Shown here one piece after another: positions 42,875-51,616 of a stretch of DNA of 64,000 bases. A program made the translations under genes and the position numbers. Source of the DNA: Aureisphaera sp963669405 (GTDB taxonomy: Bacteria > Bacteroidota > Bacteroidia > Flavobacteriales > Flavobacteriaceae); assembly GCA_963669405.2 (NCBI GenBank), contig CAXXHF010000002.1:1674001-1738000 (forward strand). The letters are read 5' to 3'. The notes beneath the pieces were generated by a model, which ran no database searches, was not told where the DNA came from, and saw nothing but the letters and a program-made list of their open reading frames with translations. Numbering within the stretch: position 1 is the stretch's first letter; each line of letters begins with the position of its first letter.

Positions 42875-43342
42875 TTAATCACAGGCTATTGGGTATGGTC
42901 CGCAAATTATATTACAGCTAGGGCAGCAAGGATTGTAAACGCATCCCGTACAGCTTATCCCTTGGTAGCAATACTCTGTGAGTTCAGTAACTTTAAAGCC
43001 TTCAAAATCGAAATAGGTATAGGTTTCATTTTCTATATCTCTCTTTTCAACTTTAAGAAATTGAACCGAAGACTTTCCGTTTTTTTCTCCATAGGCAGCA
43101 TAATAGTATCCCACATCTTCTGAGAATAGCGCTTCAACATAGTTGACATCGTCGAAAAACCTTACAAAGTTCTTTTCTATATGAGTATTGAGTTCCTCAT
43201 TCAAGATCAATTTAATACACTCTATTTCACTGGAAATTGTTTTGATTTCCATACTACTCTCCGTGTATTTTTCATTTGTAGTAAAACTGTATAAAACAGT
43301 CCCAATCACAATCAATGTGATTATTGAAATGATTTTTTTCAT
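42875..43342 (-). CDS. Secreted protein with Cys-rich C-terminus
   Basis: The 155-residue protein has a signal peptide (KKIISIITLIVIGTVLYSF). Its last 31 residues hold eight cysteines (YCYQGISCTGCVY, NPCCPSCNIIC, YPIACD). The middle part is acidic and unlike any family I know. The tail could form a disulfide-knotted or metal-binding unit, as in some small bacteriocin-like or Cys-rich envelope proteins. The gene stands alone; 188 bp separate it from the NrfD gene, also on the minus strand. Confidence 0.65.
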   Translation of the reverse strand: MKKIISIITLIVIGTVLYSFTTNEKYTESSMEIKTISSEIECIKLILNEELNTHIEKNFVRFFDDVNYVEALFSEDVGYYYAAYGEKNGKSSVQFLKVEKRDIENETYTYFDFEGFKVTELTEYCYQGISCTGCVYNPCCPSCNIICGPYPIACD

Positions 43343-43530
43343 GATGGTTAAAATTAAATGGTTAATAATAAAATAAATTTTACATGTAAAACATTATAAA
43401 GTTAACCTAAATAATTGATAATCAATTTATTATAATGTTAATTTGTGATTACGATTTAAACTAATAGTTTGTTGGAAATTTAGGTAGGAAGGACATTGTT
43501 CCTAATCCCATTTTGAAAGAAAAATCGTGA

Positions 43531-44751
43531 CTATTTCTTGTTATACCGAATTGCCCCTGTTTCTATTTTAATAGCTGTTTTGGCCAAAATAGTAAAGATA
43601 AATGCTCCAAGTGCCCAAATACCTAGGGTCACCCCAATTTCAATTCCAGTTGGAGTGTATTCAGCGATCTTGCCATAAGGTCCGGGAATGAATCCAGGAA
43701 TGATAAGTCCAAATCCTTTTTCAATCCAAATGGCTACAAACAATATGAGACATGCAAAGAATAATACTTTGAAGTTGTTTCGCAATTTGTGGAATGTTAA
43801 GATCACCGTGGCCAATACATTCAGAGAAATGGCTGTCCAAATCCAAGGCAGTAAGGCTGTTTTTCCATCCAAACCAAAAAACAAATAGTAGGCACTTTCA
43901 CTATGGTGAGTAGGTGCATAGAATTCCTTAAATAACTCCGACACCAACATGATTAAATTAATCTGTGCGGCCACAGTTACCACCATGGCAATTTTTTTCA
44001 GGGTTTTGTCTTCAATTTTAAATGCCGTATACGTTCTTATAATTGCTAGAACCAAAATAATTAACGCTGGACCTGCTGCAAATGCAGAGGCCAAAAATCG
44101 AGGTCCTAACAAAGCATTGTTCCAAAACGGACGTGCTTGTAATCCCTGGTACAAGAAAGCAGTGACCAAGTGAATCCCCACGGCCCAGAAAACCGATAAC
44201 AAAGCTCCGGGAACATACACACTAGACTTAGATTTCTTCCCTTGGTAGTGCCTAAAGAGAATATAAAAGGGAATGGTAATATTCAGAAACAGGTAGCCAT
44301 TAAGCACCAAAACATCCCAGGTGAGCATGGAATTGGGAAAGTTGAATACTCCAATTCCGGGAATCATATGCCAAAGCACCGAAGGCCCACCCATATCGGC
44401 TATGACAAAAGCCAAACACATAATTAGGGCTGCAACCGCTATTCCCTCGCCAATGAGGACCGCTTGTTTAAAATCGATGTCTTTCAATACATAGGTAGGC
44501 ATGACCAACATCACTGCTGCTGCTGCTACCCCAACCAAGAAAGTAAAGTTAGAAATGTACAAGCCCCAACTTACTCTATCGGTCATTCCAGTAGCACTTA
44601 ATCCTTGTTCCAGTTGTATGGAATAACAATACATCCCAACGAGCATAACCAAAGTTAAAGATGCCATCCACAAATGGTATTTTTTGGATCCATGGGTAAT
44701 GATATCCAAACTATCTTTTACTAAACTTCCAAAAACTCTAAGTCTTCTCAT
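43531..44751 (-). CDS. NrfD/PsrC-type membrane subunit of the nap cluster
   Basis: The 406-residue inner-membrane protein has about ten helices and the NrfD/PsrC fold (YSIQLEQGLSATGMTDRVSWGLY, given only in part; GGPSVLWHM). Family members oxidise quinol and pass electrons to a partner ferredoxin. Here it is the last gene of the cluster, next to a four-cluster ferredoxin, so the two together likely replace the NapC-type quinol dehydrogenase. No heme-binding motif is present. Confidence 0.88.
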   Translation of the reverse strand: MRRLRVFGSLVKDSLDIITHGSKKYHLWMASLTLVMLVGMYCYSIQLEQGLSATGMTDRVSWGLYISNFTFLVGVAAAAVMLVMPTYVLKDIDFKQAVLIGEGIAVAALIMCLAFVIADMGGPSVLWHMIPGIGVFNFPNSMLTWDVLVLNGYLFLNITIPFYILFRHYQGKKSKSSVYVPGALLSVFWAVGIHLVTAFLYQGLQARPFWNNALLGPRFLASAFAAGPALIILVLAIIRTYTAFKIEDKTLKKIAMVVTVAAQINLIMLVSELFKEFYAPTHHSESAYYLFFGLDGKTALLPWIWTAISLNVLATVILTFHKLRNNFKVLFFACLILFVAIWIEKGFGLIIPGFIPGPYGKIAEYTPTGIEIGVTLGIWALGAFIFTILAKTAIKIETGAIRYNKK

Positions 44752-44793
44752 TATGTATATTATTAGAGGCTGTCTCTATTTTTATTATCAAGG

Positions 44794-45879
44794 TTAATCC
44801 ATAAAATACCAGAACTTCGGCTCTGTTCCCAAGTCTTCTTTTAATCTAAAAACCTTCTTGTTTTCCAACACCCAACGTATACTACTATTAGGGTCTAACA
44901 GATTTCCAAAAATGCGAGCTCCCGTTGGACAGGCTTCTACACAGGCTGGATTCTTTCCTGCTCTTGAGCGTTGTACGCAAAAGGTGCATTTTTCCATCAC
45001 GCCTTTCTTTCGCAATCGATTCCCTAAATAATGTTGGTTTTTATTCACCTCATTTTCGGGTACTTCCGGCTTGCTCCAATTAAAACGGCGCCCATCATAC
45101 GGGCATGCTGCCATACAATATCTACACCCCACACACCAGTCATAATCAATAACCACCAATCCATCTTCTTCTCTCCAAGTTGCTTCTACGGGACATACTT
45201 CTACACAGGGCGGATTGTCGCAATGAAAACATTGGGTACCCATATAGAAATGTCCTTCGGCAGGTACCTCATGGTAATAATTGTCATCAGCTTCATTGAA
45301 ATTAAACCCTTTTCCATCCTCCATTTCATGGATACGGATATATTGCATTTCCGATTTTCTATCCTGATTGTTTTCTTCTACACAAGCATTCACACAATCC
45401 ATATATCCTTGACATTTTGAAATGTTGAAGGCGTATCCGAAAAGCACATTTTCCTCTGCATTTTGGGAAGACATACTGATTGTTTTTCCCGTGCGAAGTT
45501 GATAGGAACGAACCAAACGATCTACCGTAGATTTTTTCTCTTCATCGGTCATTAATTTATAATTCCCCTTAAACTGCTCTTCCCAGTCTATCTGTGCTTT
45601 TTCCTTGGTGTCATCATCTGTAATTAAGCTACAGGAAGTTGATACTGCTCCTGCACCAATTAGTAAACCCGCAGTTAATTTTTTAAAGGCAGTACGACGC
45701 CCCATTTGCACATCGAATACTTGGTCAAAGCCGTCTTTATGACGCTCTTCTCCCATACCATTATAAGTGTTTGCAAAACTACATCCACCATCGGTCTTCC
45801 CACAACCACAAGTAGTTTCTTTTTGCTTTTTTTTGCTGCCTAGGTTTAGAGAAAACCATTTTTTAGTGTCATTGCTCAT
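44794..45879 (-). CDS. Tat-motif ferredoxin with four [Fe-S] sites, one altered
   Basis: The 361-residue protein has PsrB/NrfC-type clusters. Cluster I is CQGYMDCVNAC (156-166), where Tyr159 takes the place of the second Cys. Clusters II-IV (CFHCDNPPCVEVCP, CVGCRYCMAACP, CTFCVQ...CVEACP) are intact. A Tat-like MGRRTAFKKLTAGLL lies at 59-73 after a Cys-containing extension (TTCGCGKTDGGCS). The start at 45879 avoids most overlap with the upstream cytochrome gene. It should connect NrfD to the cytochromes. Confidence 0.85.
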   Translation of the reverse strand: MSNDTKKWFSLNLGSKKKQKETTCGCGKTDGGCSFANTYNGMGEERHKDGFDQVFDVQMGRRTAFKKLTAGLLIGAGAVSTSCSLITDDDTKEKAQIDWEEQFKGNYKLMTDEEKKSTVDRLVRSYQLRTGKTISMSSQNAEENVLFGYAFNISKCQGYMDCVNACVEENNQDRKSEMQYIRIHEMEDGKGFNFNEADDNYYHEVPAEGHFYMGTQCFHCDNPPCVEVCPVEATWREEDGLVVIDYDWCVGCRYCMAACPYDGRRFNWSKPEVPENEVNKNQHYLGNRLRKKGVMEKCTFCVQRSRAGKNPACVEACPTGARIFGNLLDPNSSIRWVLENKKVFRLKEDLGTEPKFWYFMD

Positions 45880-45886
45880 ACCTAAA

Positions 45887-46510
45887 TTATTTGCGTTCGT
45901 TAACTTTCTGTGTATTGTAACGTTCCGGCCATTTCGATTCGAAATGGGGTTTGTGCGGATCATGACAGTTTACACAGGTCATAGATGCTCTTGGTGGAGC
46001 CCAACTATTAATTCGTTTTCCATGCGCCCCTCCTACCCAATCTGTAAATTGTTTATTATGACATTGACTGCATAGTTGATAGCTTTTATTAAAATCTATC
46101 GTATTCATAGTTAAGCTTCTTAGCTCGTCCATATCATTACCATTGTGGCAAGTAACACAGTTCATGGTATTAGCGTTGGCGTGGTTCAGCTTTATGTTCC
46201 AATGTGCCTTTTTTAAGTCCACGCTTTGCATTTCAGACAATGGCTTGCTATGGCATTCAGTACAGGCATAGGATTTTATTTCATTTTTCCGTGTTGGGAT
46301 TAAAAACGTAATCCCATTTTCGGTGATTTCCATAGTTTTCAGATCCTCAATATGCTCATAGGATGAAATAGATGTACCTTGATAATCTTTACTTTCCGTT
46401 TCTATTTTGTCGGTGATACTGTGGTATTCTGCTTCGTGATGTTTGCAAGAAATGCAAAGTAAAACGATGAAAGATAGGATCCCGTATTTTCTGACAACTC
46501 TATTGTTCAT
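45887..46510 (-). CDS. Tetraheme c-type cytochrome lipoprotein of the nap cluster
   Basis: The 207-residue protein has a lipobox-like Cys22 (FIVLLCISC) and four CXXCH motifs at Cys83, 118, 147 and 179 (CTECH, CVTCH, CSQCH, CVNCH). Its His-rich segments could supply distal heme ligands. It lies between the NapB-like and ferredoxin genes and overlaps the NapB-like gene by 11 bp. Likely an electron carrier between the quinol module and Nap; it does not match any NapC or NrfA I know. Confidence 0.88.
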   Translation of the reverse strand: MNNRVVRKYGILSFIVLLCISCKHHEAEYHSITDKIETESKDYQGTSISSYEHIEDLKTMEITENGITFLIPTRKNEIKSYACTECHSKPLSEMQSVDLKKAHWNIKLNHANANTMNCVTCHNGNDMDELRSLTMNTIDFNKSYQLCSQCHNKQFTDWVGGAHGKRINSWAPPRASMTCVNCHDPHKPHFESKWPERYNTQKVNERK

Positions 46511-47195
46511 GGGTACTGGTTCTTTTAAAAGTTCCTATGTCTTTCATTACTTTATCGTTAGGCACATGACATTGACGACAATTGATTCGTTCTGGATGCG
46601 ACACCCTAATTTCTTTAGGAGCACTGGGACCCGCATGACAAGCCAAACAGTTTTCCCGTAATTGTAGCGGATGTGGCATTACTGGAGGGCTCCCTTCCAT
46701 CGCATTATTGACTCCCGCTAAAGGAATTGTTCCTTTCTCAAAATTGGAAACCTTAAATAATGACTTTGTTTGCTCAGCTACATGGCATTGGCGACAATTC
46801 ACCATTTCTGGATGTGGTGTTACTGGGGCATATGCATTGAATTTTTCGGCAAAGCCTCCATTTTCATGACACTTTAAACAGTTATTTTCACCCATGCTTC
46901 TTTCGGTACTAACTGGGTGGGGAATGCTAGGCGGCGCTCCGTAAAAAGCTCTGTTATTATAGTATGAATCTAATGAGCGCTGGTGCTTTTCATCTACAGG
47001 CATATTGGCATAATCTAAAGCATATTCTGAACGTTGAAAAACGCCTATTTCTGAAGGAATTATAGGAAGTTCTTTGTCATTTTCTATAGGAATATATGCT
47101 TCTTCCAATCCTTCATAATAGCTATAATTCCAAATAGCAATGAAAGTGATGAACAAGAGTACAAACAATGATATGATGCCTAATCGCTTTCTCAT
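46500..47195 (-). CDS. NapB-like cytochrome with two tandem diheme units
   Basis: The 231-residue protein has an N-terminal anchor (6-23, no clear cleavage site) and two similar units. Unit 1 (86-139) reads GAPPSIPHPV, CLKCH106-110, MVNCRQCHV. Unit 2 (168-212) reads GSPPVMPHPL, CLACH183-187, INCRQCHVPN. NapB normally has two hemes and one such unit; here it is duplicated to four. It should pass electrons to NapA, which is encoded immediately upstream with 4 bp between them. Confidence 0.87.
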   Translation of the reverse strand: MRKRLGIISLFVLLFITFIAIWNYSYYEGLEEAYIPIENDKELPIIPSEIGVFQRSEYALDYANMPVDEKHQRSLDSYYNNRAFYGAPPSIPHPVSTERSMGENNCLKCHENGGFAEKFNAYAPVTPHPEMVNCRQCHVAEQTKSLFKVSNFEKGTIPLAGVNNAMEGSPPVMPHPLQLRENCLACHAGPSAPKEIRVSHPERINCRQCHVPNDKVMKDIGTFKRTSTHEQ

Positions 47196-47199
47196 AACA

Positions 47200-49527
47200 C
47201 TATGCTTTTTCTACTTTAACTGCACATTTTTTATAATCTGGCTCCTTAGAGATTGGGCAGAAAGAATCTAATGTAATATCATTAATCAACATGTTTTCAT
47301 CAAAAAATGGAACGAAAACTTGCATGGGAGCTGGCACACCTCGTTCATTTACAGAAGCTGGTAAAACAATTTCACCTCGTCTTGTTGTTAGTTTCACGTT
47401 ATCGCCTGTGCGTATTTGCATACGCTTTGCATCCCCTGGATTCAGTTCCACATACCCATGAGGCATTGCTCTGTGCAATACGGGTATTCTACGTGTCATT
47501 GAGCCTGTATGCCAATGTTCTACCACACGACCTGTATTTAACCAGAATGGATATTCAGAATCGGGTGATTCTGCTGCGGGTTCGTATGGGCGTTGCCATA
47601 TAATGGCTTTTCCATCAGGTTTTCCATAAAAATGAAATTCCTCTCCATTACTACAAGCAGGATCGTACTTAGCATTGAAACGCCATTTGGTAGGTTTTCC
47701 ATCCACATACGGCCATTGCATTCCGGAATGTTCTTTCAGAACTTCCAGTGGAGCCATATTGTGCTTCTTATTATCGTGATGTCTTCTATATTCGGTATAG
47801 ATTTCTTCTATATGAGTCTCTTCTGTGTAATAAAATTGTTTCTCATAACCCATACGCTTAGCTACCTCAACCAACTGCCAGGTGTCACTCATGGCCTCTC
47901 CAGGTGGTTCTACCATTTGTTCAAAGTATTGTGTTCTTCGCTCAGAATTACCATACATTCCTTCGCGCTCTACCCACATGGCAGAGGGTAAAATAACATC
48001 AGCTATATCGGTTGTCGGTGTGGGATAAATATCTGAAACTACAATAAACCGTCCTTCTTTTTTAGCACCATCTCTGTAGCGTTTCAATTTGGGCATCGTC
48101 ACCATAGGATTGGTTACTTGTATCCACATAAAACGAATATCACCACGGTCTAACGCCCTAAACATTTCAACGGTATGATATGTGGGTTTCGGATCAATAT
48201 TCTCTACTGGGACATCCCAAATTTTAGCTGCAAATTCCCGATGTTCCTTTTTCATAACCACACCATGCGGTAATTTATGTGTAAGTGTCCCTACCTCTCT
48301 TACGGTACCACATGCAGAAGGTTGTCCTGTTAAAGAAAAAGGACTGTTTCCTGGAGTCGAGATCTTTCCGGTAAGTAGATGAATGTTGTAAATGAGGTTG
48401 TTCATCCATGTACCCCTACTATGCTGATTAGGACCCATACACCAAAGCGACATTACCTTCTTATTTGGATCGCCATAATATGCCGCCATGTATTTGATAT
48501 CCTTGGCTGAAACTCCAGAAATTTTTTCCACCTTTTCTGGCGTATAATCGTTCAAGAACTTCTTGAAATCTTCAAAAGAAACAGCTTCTGGTTTATCGCT
48601 AAACTTGTACTTATCTTCAAGTCCGTAACCCATGTTGGTAAGCCCTTTACTGAAATTGCAATGTTTCTGCACAAAGGTCTCATTCACCCATCCATTCTTA
48701 ATAATCTCATAGCAAATAGCATTTGCAACTGCCAAATCGGTTTGGGGTAAAAATAGGATTGACTTATCTGCAGCCATACTTGTTCTGGTAGTACGGGTAG
48801 CAAAGTCTATGATTTTCACTCCTCTTTTCAATCGTTGATCTAACAACCTGGAAAACAAGACAGGGTGCATTTCTGCCATATTATTTCCCCAAAGAACAAA
48901 AACATCAGCATGATCAATATCTTCGTAACATCCCATGGGCTCGTCCAAGCCAAAAGAAGTTAAGAAGCCAGTTACTGCACTTGCCATACACAAACGGGCA
49001 TTTGCTTCTACATTATTAGTTCCTATACAGCCTTTAAAAAGCTTGGAAGCCACATAACCATCTGGAATGGTCCATTGTCCTGAACCGTAAATGGAAACCG
49101 CATCTTTTCCATGGTCTTTAATAGTTTCCTTCATTTTCGAAGCAATTAAATCCAACGCTTCTTCCATAGAAGTCTCTACATAAGTACCATTTTTCTTCAC
49201 CAATGGTTTGGTTAATCGATCCTCGCCATACATTGCCATAACAGAATGATACCCTTTTACGCAACAAAGCCCTTTATTTACAGAAGATTTGGGATCACCT
49301 TTTACTGCGACTGCTTTACCGTTTTCTACACCTACCAAAACACCACAGCCCACTCCACAAAATCGGCAAGGTGCTTTTTTCCAATCCAAATTAGCTCCCT
49401 TTGGCAGGCCTTGTTCCTGTTCTTCAGCAAATAAAATACCCGGGAACATTGTGGCAGCTGCTGTAATAGCAGAAAGTTTTGCCATTTTCTTAATGAAATC
49501 CCTCCTATTAGATAATGATGTAAACAT
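47200..49527 (-). CDS. napA: Periplasmic nitrate reductase catalytic subunit
   Basis: The 775-residue molybdopterin enzyme has a Tat signal (NRRDFIKKM, residues 7-15), a [4Fe-4S] binding set Cys54, Cys57, Cys61, Cys88 (CRFCGVGCG...GLCC), and the molybdenum ligand Cys180 in EANARLCMASAVTGF. It reduces nitrate to nitrite in the periplasm with bis-MGD. The length is a little short of the roughly 830 residues of E. coli NapA. It follows napD and precedes the NapB-like gene. Confidence 0.96.
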   Translation of the reverse strand: MFTSLSNRRDFIKKMAKLSAITAAATMFPGILFAEEQEQGLPKGANLDWKKAPCRFCGVGCGVLVGVENGKAVAVKGDPKSSVNKGLCCVKGYHSVMAMYGEDRLTKPLVKKNGTYVETSMEEALDLIASKMKETIKDHGKDAVSIYGSGQWTIPDGYVASKLFKGCIGTNNVEANARLCMASAVTGFLTSFGLDEPMGCYEDIDHADVFVLWGNNMAEMHPVLFSRLLDQRLKRGVKIIDFATRTTRTSMAADKSILFLPQTDLAVANAICYEIIKNGWVNETFVQKHCNFSKGLTNMGYGLEDKYKFSDKPEAVSFEDFKKFLNDYTPEKVEKISGVSAKDIKYMAAYYGDPNKKVMSLWCMGPNQHSRGTWMNNLIYNIHLLTGKISTPGNSPFSLTGQPSACGTVREVGTLTHKLPHGVVMKKEHREFAAKIWDVPVENIDPKPTYHTVEMFRALDRGDIRFMWIQVTNPMVTMPKLKRYRDGAKKEGRFIVVSDIYPTPTTDIADVILPSAMWVEREGMYGNSERRTQYFEQMVEPPGEAMSDTWQLVEVAKRMGYEKQFYYTEETHIEEIYTEYRRHHDNKKHNMAPLEVLKEHSGMQWPYVDGKPTKWRFNAKYDPACSNGEEFHFYGKPDGKAIIWQRPYEPAAESPDSEYPFWLNTGRVVEHWHTGSMTRRIPVLHRAMPHGYVELNPGDAKRMQIRTGDNVKLTTRRGEIVLPASVNERGVPAPMQVFVPFFDENMLINDITLDSFCPISKEPDYKKCAVKVEKA

Positions 49528-49530
49528 ATC

Positions 49531-49770
49531 TTACTTCTTTTGTGGTGTATTGAATCCAGAAACCATAGCCAACAACTTTATACTATCTATGTCTTCTAAT
49601 TTTTTTCTCAGTTTTTTTTCGTGGTCTTCATCTTCAGTATCAGTAACAACAACGATGACCTCTTCATTTTGCGATGGCAGCACATCGCATTCTTGTAGTG
49701 CAGAAAGTGCTTGAATGAGCTCTTCTTTTTTTCCTCTTTGCGGATGAGCCAAATAACTTTTTATAGGCAT
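49531..49770 (-). CDS. napD: NapD chaperone for NapA
   Basis: The 79-residue ferredoxin-fold protein (PIKSYLAHPQRGKKEEL, CDVLPSQNEEVIVVVTDTE, IKLLAMVSGF) matches the NapD family, which binds the NapA Tat signal and delays export until the cofactor is in. It is the first gene of the minus-strand nap operon, with 3 bp before napA. Start codon ATG is certain from the family N-terminus. Confidence 0.9.
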   Translation of the reverse strand: MPIKSYLAHPQRGKKEELIQALSALQECDVLPSQNEEVIVVVTDTEDEDHEKKLRKKLEDIDSIKLLAMVSGFNTPQKK

Positions 49771-49791
49771 GGTCAGTATTTTAAAACGGGA

Positions 49792-49799
49792 TAAATGTA
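49792..49799 (-). promoter_or_regulatory. -7-like element of the nap operon
   Basis: TACATTTA on the minus strand differs from TAnnTTTG only in its last base. It is 29.5 bp from the centre of the CRP/FNR-type site at 49822-49835 and 21 bp before the napD ATG. Confidence 0.5.
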
Positions 49800-49821
49800 T
49801 CTGATAATTTATGCTTGAAGT

Positions 49822-49835
49822 ATGACATTTATCAC
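49822..49835 (-). promoter_or_regulatory. CRP/FNR-type site upstream of nap
   Basis: ATGACATTTATCAC (plus strand) has the TGA-N6-TCA core of CRP/FNR-superfamily operators. Its distance to the -7 element places the centre about 40-41 bp upstream of the expected start, a class II activation position. The rest of the 322-bp space between napD and moeA contains the moeA promoter and no gene. Confidence 0.6.
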
Positions 49836-50029
49836 AATTTATATCCCTATTCCATCCTAATGAAATAGGTGAATTATATACACCTAAAACAAAAGGAACT
49901 GAAATAATATTCTCTAAGATTCAAACTAATAAACCTTTAAATTACAAATAAGTAATTGATTATAAGTTGTTTACAATAAAAATTTCATCGATTAGATAAG
50001 ACCCCTAGCCAATTCGCTATAAGCCAACT

Positions 50030-50043
50030 ATGACAAGTCTCAT
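50030..50043 (+). promoter_or_regulatory. CRP/FNR-type site upstream of the moco operon
   Basis: ATGACAAGTCTCAT has the TGA-N6-TCA core. Its centre is 30.5 bp before the start of the moeA -7 element TATATTTG. It includes an ATG that could be mistaken for the moeA start. Confidence 0.55.
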
Positions 50044-50066
50044 TTTTCTTTCTGAAATTTCATCGT

Positions 50067-50074
50067 TATATTTG
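50067..50074 (+). promoter_or_regulatory. -7 element of the moco operon
   Basis: TATATTTG matches TAnnTTTG exactly, 18 bp before the moeA ATG at 50093. Its -33 region lacks a TTG, fitting an activator-dependent promoter. Confidence 0.6.
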
Positions 50075-50092
50075 TTAGGATATAACGAAATC

Positions 50093-51271
50093 ATGGTCTC
50101 GATCCAAGAAGCTCAAAAAATAATTGAAGACAATGTGTCTCCCTCTTCGTATTCAGAAACTAGAAAAGTTTCCGATGCTTTAGGCTATCTATTATCTGAA
50201 TCCGTTATTTCTCCTATCAATATGCCGCCCTTTAGGCAATCAGCCATGGATGGCTATGCGCTTAACTTACACAACTCGGATTCGTATTCGCTAATTGGTG
50301 AAATTAAAGCAGGTGATGCAGATCATCCCAAACTCCGTATTGGGCAAGCTGTACGTATCTTCACAGGTGCCCCTGTACCGGATACTGCCAATGCTGTTGT
50401 CATGCAAGAGAAAGTTTCAGCTCTTGGTGAAACCATTCAAATAAATGACAGTATTACTTTAAATGAGAATATTAGACCGCTAGGAGAACAAGTACAGAAG
50501 AATTCCGTTGCATTAAAAAAAGGCACAAAACTTACCCCCGCAGCCATTGGTTTTTTAACCTCCCTAGGAATTACGGAAGTTCCTGTCTATAAAAAACCAT
50601 CTATAACCATAGTAACCACAGGTAACGAGCTCATACCTGCTGGGCAACCGTTGGGTTACGGCCAGATTTACGAAAGCAATGCGGCCATGCTGAAGTCCTC
50701 ACTAATTGAATTAGGGTATCATGAGGTTTCCATCCGGAAAGTCGAAGACGATTATAAAAAAACCCATGAGCTATTGCAAAATGTTATTTCGGAAAATGAC
50801 TTAGTGCTCATTACAGGAGGAATTTCAGTGGGCGATTATGATTTTGTGGGAAAGGCATTAAACGAAATCGGGGTAGAACAACTCTTTTATAAAGTGAAAC
50901 AAAAACCGGGCAAACCCCTTTTCTTTGGAAAAAAAGAACATACCGTTGTCTTCGCCCTTCCCGGAAATCCCGCAGCTGCATTGACCTGTTTCAATATCTA
51001 TGTTAGAACTGCCCTTCAACGGATGTGTGGGGAGTTGAATTATTCGTTGAAAAAAACACAAGAAAAACTAACGGGATCTTTCACAAAAAAAGGAGATCGT
51101 CCCCAGTTCCTAAAAGCTATTTATGCCAACAATGAAGTACAGATTCTCGATGGACAAAGTTCTGCCATGCTACAAACTTTTGCATTGGCTAATGCACTGG
51201 TTCTTGCTCCTGAAGATGTAATTGACATGAAAAGCGGGGATCTGGTAGAAGTAATCCATCTAACAAATTAA
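50093..51271 (+). CDS. moeA: Molybdopterin molybdotransferase
   Basis: The 392-residue enzyme inserts molybdate into adenylylated molybdopterin. Family signatures are visible: PPFRQSAMDGYAL near residue 45, FTGAPVPDTANAVVMQEK, TGNELIPAGQPLGYGQIYESN, TGGISVGDYDFV and FALPGNPAA. ATG at 50093 is chosen because the promoter lies between it and the ATG at 50030, and MVSIQEAQKII is a normal MoeA N-terminus. It heads an operon of nine moco genes to 56635. Confidence 0.94.
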   Translation: MVSIQEAQKIIEDNVSPSSYSETRKVSDALGYLLSESVISPINMPPFRQSAMDGYALNLHNSDSYSLIGEIKAGDADHPKLRIGQAVRIFTGAPVPDTANAVVMQEKVSALGETIQINDSITLNENIRPLGEQVQKNSVALKKGTKLTPAAIGFLTSLGITEVPVYKKPSITIVTTGNELIPAGQPLGYGQIYESNAAMLKSSLIELGYHEVSIRKVEDDYKKTHELLQNVISENDLVLITGGISVGDYDFVGKALNEIGVEQLFYKVKQKPGKPLFFGKKEHTVVFALPGNPAAALTCFNIYVRTALQRMCGELNYSLKKTQEKLTGSFTKKGDRPQFLKAIYANNEVQILDGQSSAMLQTFALANALVLAPEDVIDMKSGDLVEVIHLTN

Positions 51272-51277
51272 AAGACT

Positions 51278-51616
51278 ATGAGTTTTAAAATAAAAAGTAG
51301 AATTTGGATTGAAACAGATGACCATGTTTTCTTAGGTGAAGGAAGAGTGCAATTGTTGAAGGCAATTGAGGAAACCGGATCGCTCTCTAAGGCCGCCAAG
51401 ACGTTGCAAATGTCTTATAAAAAGGCCTGGAAACTTATCGATTCTGTCAATAAATCGACTGAAAAACCCGTGATCATTACAAGTATTGGTGGTAAAAATG
51501 GTGGTGGAGCACAATTAACTCCTTACGGTAAGGCATTGATTCAAATCTTTGAAGAAATTAACAAAGGCTGTTGGGAATATTTGGATACCCAACTTAAAAA
51601 ACTAGAAAGCCTATGA
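51278..51616 (+). CDS. modE: ModE-like winged-helix protein without MOP domain
   Basis: The 112-residue protein corresponds to the N-terminal LysR-type helix-turn-helix of ModE (LLKAIEETGSLSKAAKTL, SYKKAWKLIDSVNK, GGGAQLTPYGKALIQ). The molybdate-binding domain of full-length ModE is missing, so it may not sense molybdate itself. It lies between moeA and a TauE/SafE transporter, 6 bp after moeA and overlapping the next gene by 4 bp. Confidence 0.88.
   Translation: MSFKIKSRIWIETDDHVFLGEGRVQLLKAIEETGSLSKAAKTLQMSYKKAWKLIDSVNKSTEKPVIITSIGGKNGGGAQLTPYGKALIQIFEEINKGCWEYLDTQLKKLESL

Noticed and set aside
45880..45963. Longer N-terminus of the nap-cluster ferredoxin
   Set aside because: It would overlap the tetraheme cytochrome gene by about 77 bp, and those residues are the antisense-frame reading of that gene; MSNDTKK at 45879 is a better start.
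45767..46075. Plus-strand open frame within the nap cluster
   Set aside because: It lies opposite two well-supported genes and encodes no recognisable protein.
50030..50092. ATG at 50030 as start of moeA
   Set aside because: It lies inside the CRP/FNR-type site and before the -7 element; the encoded extension is not part of MoeA.
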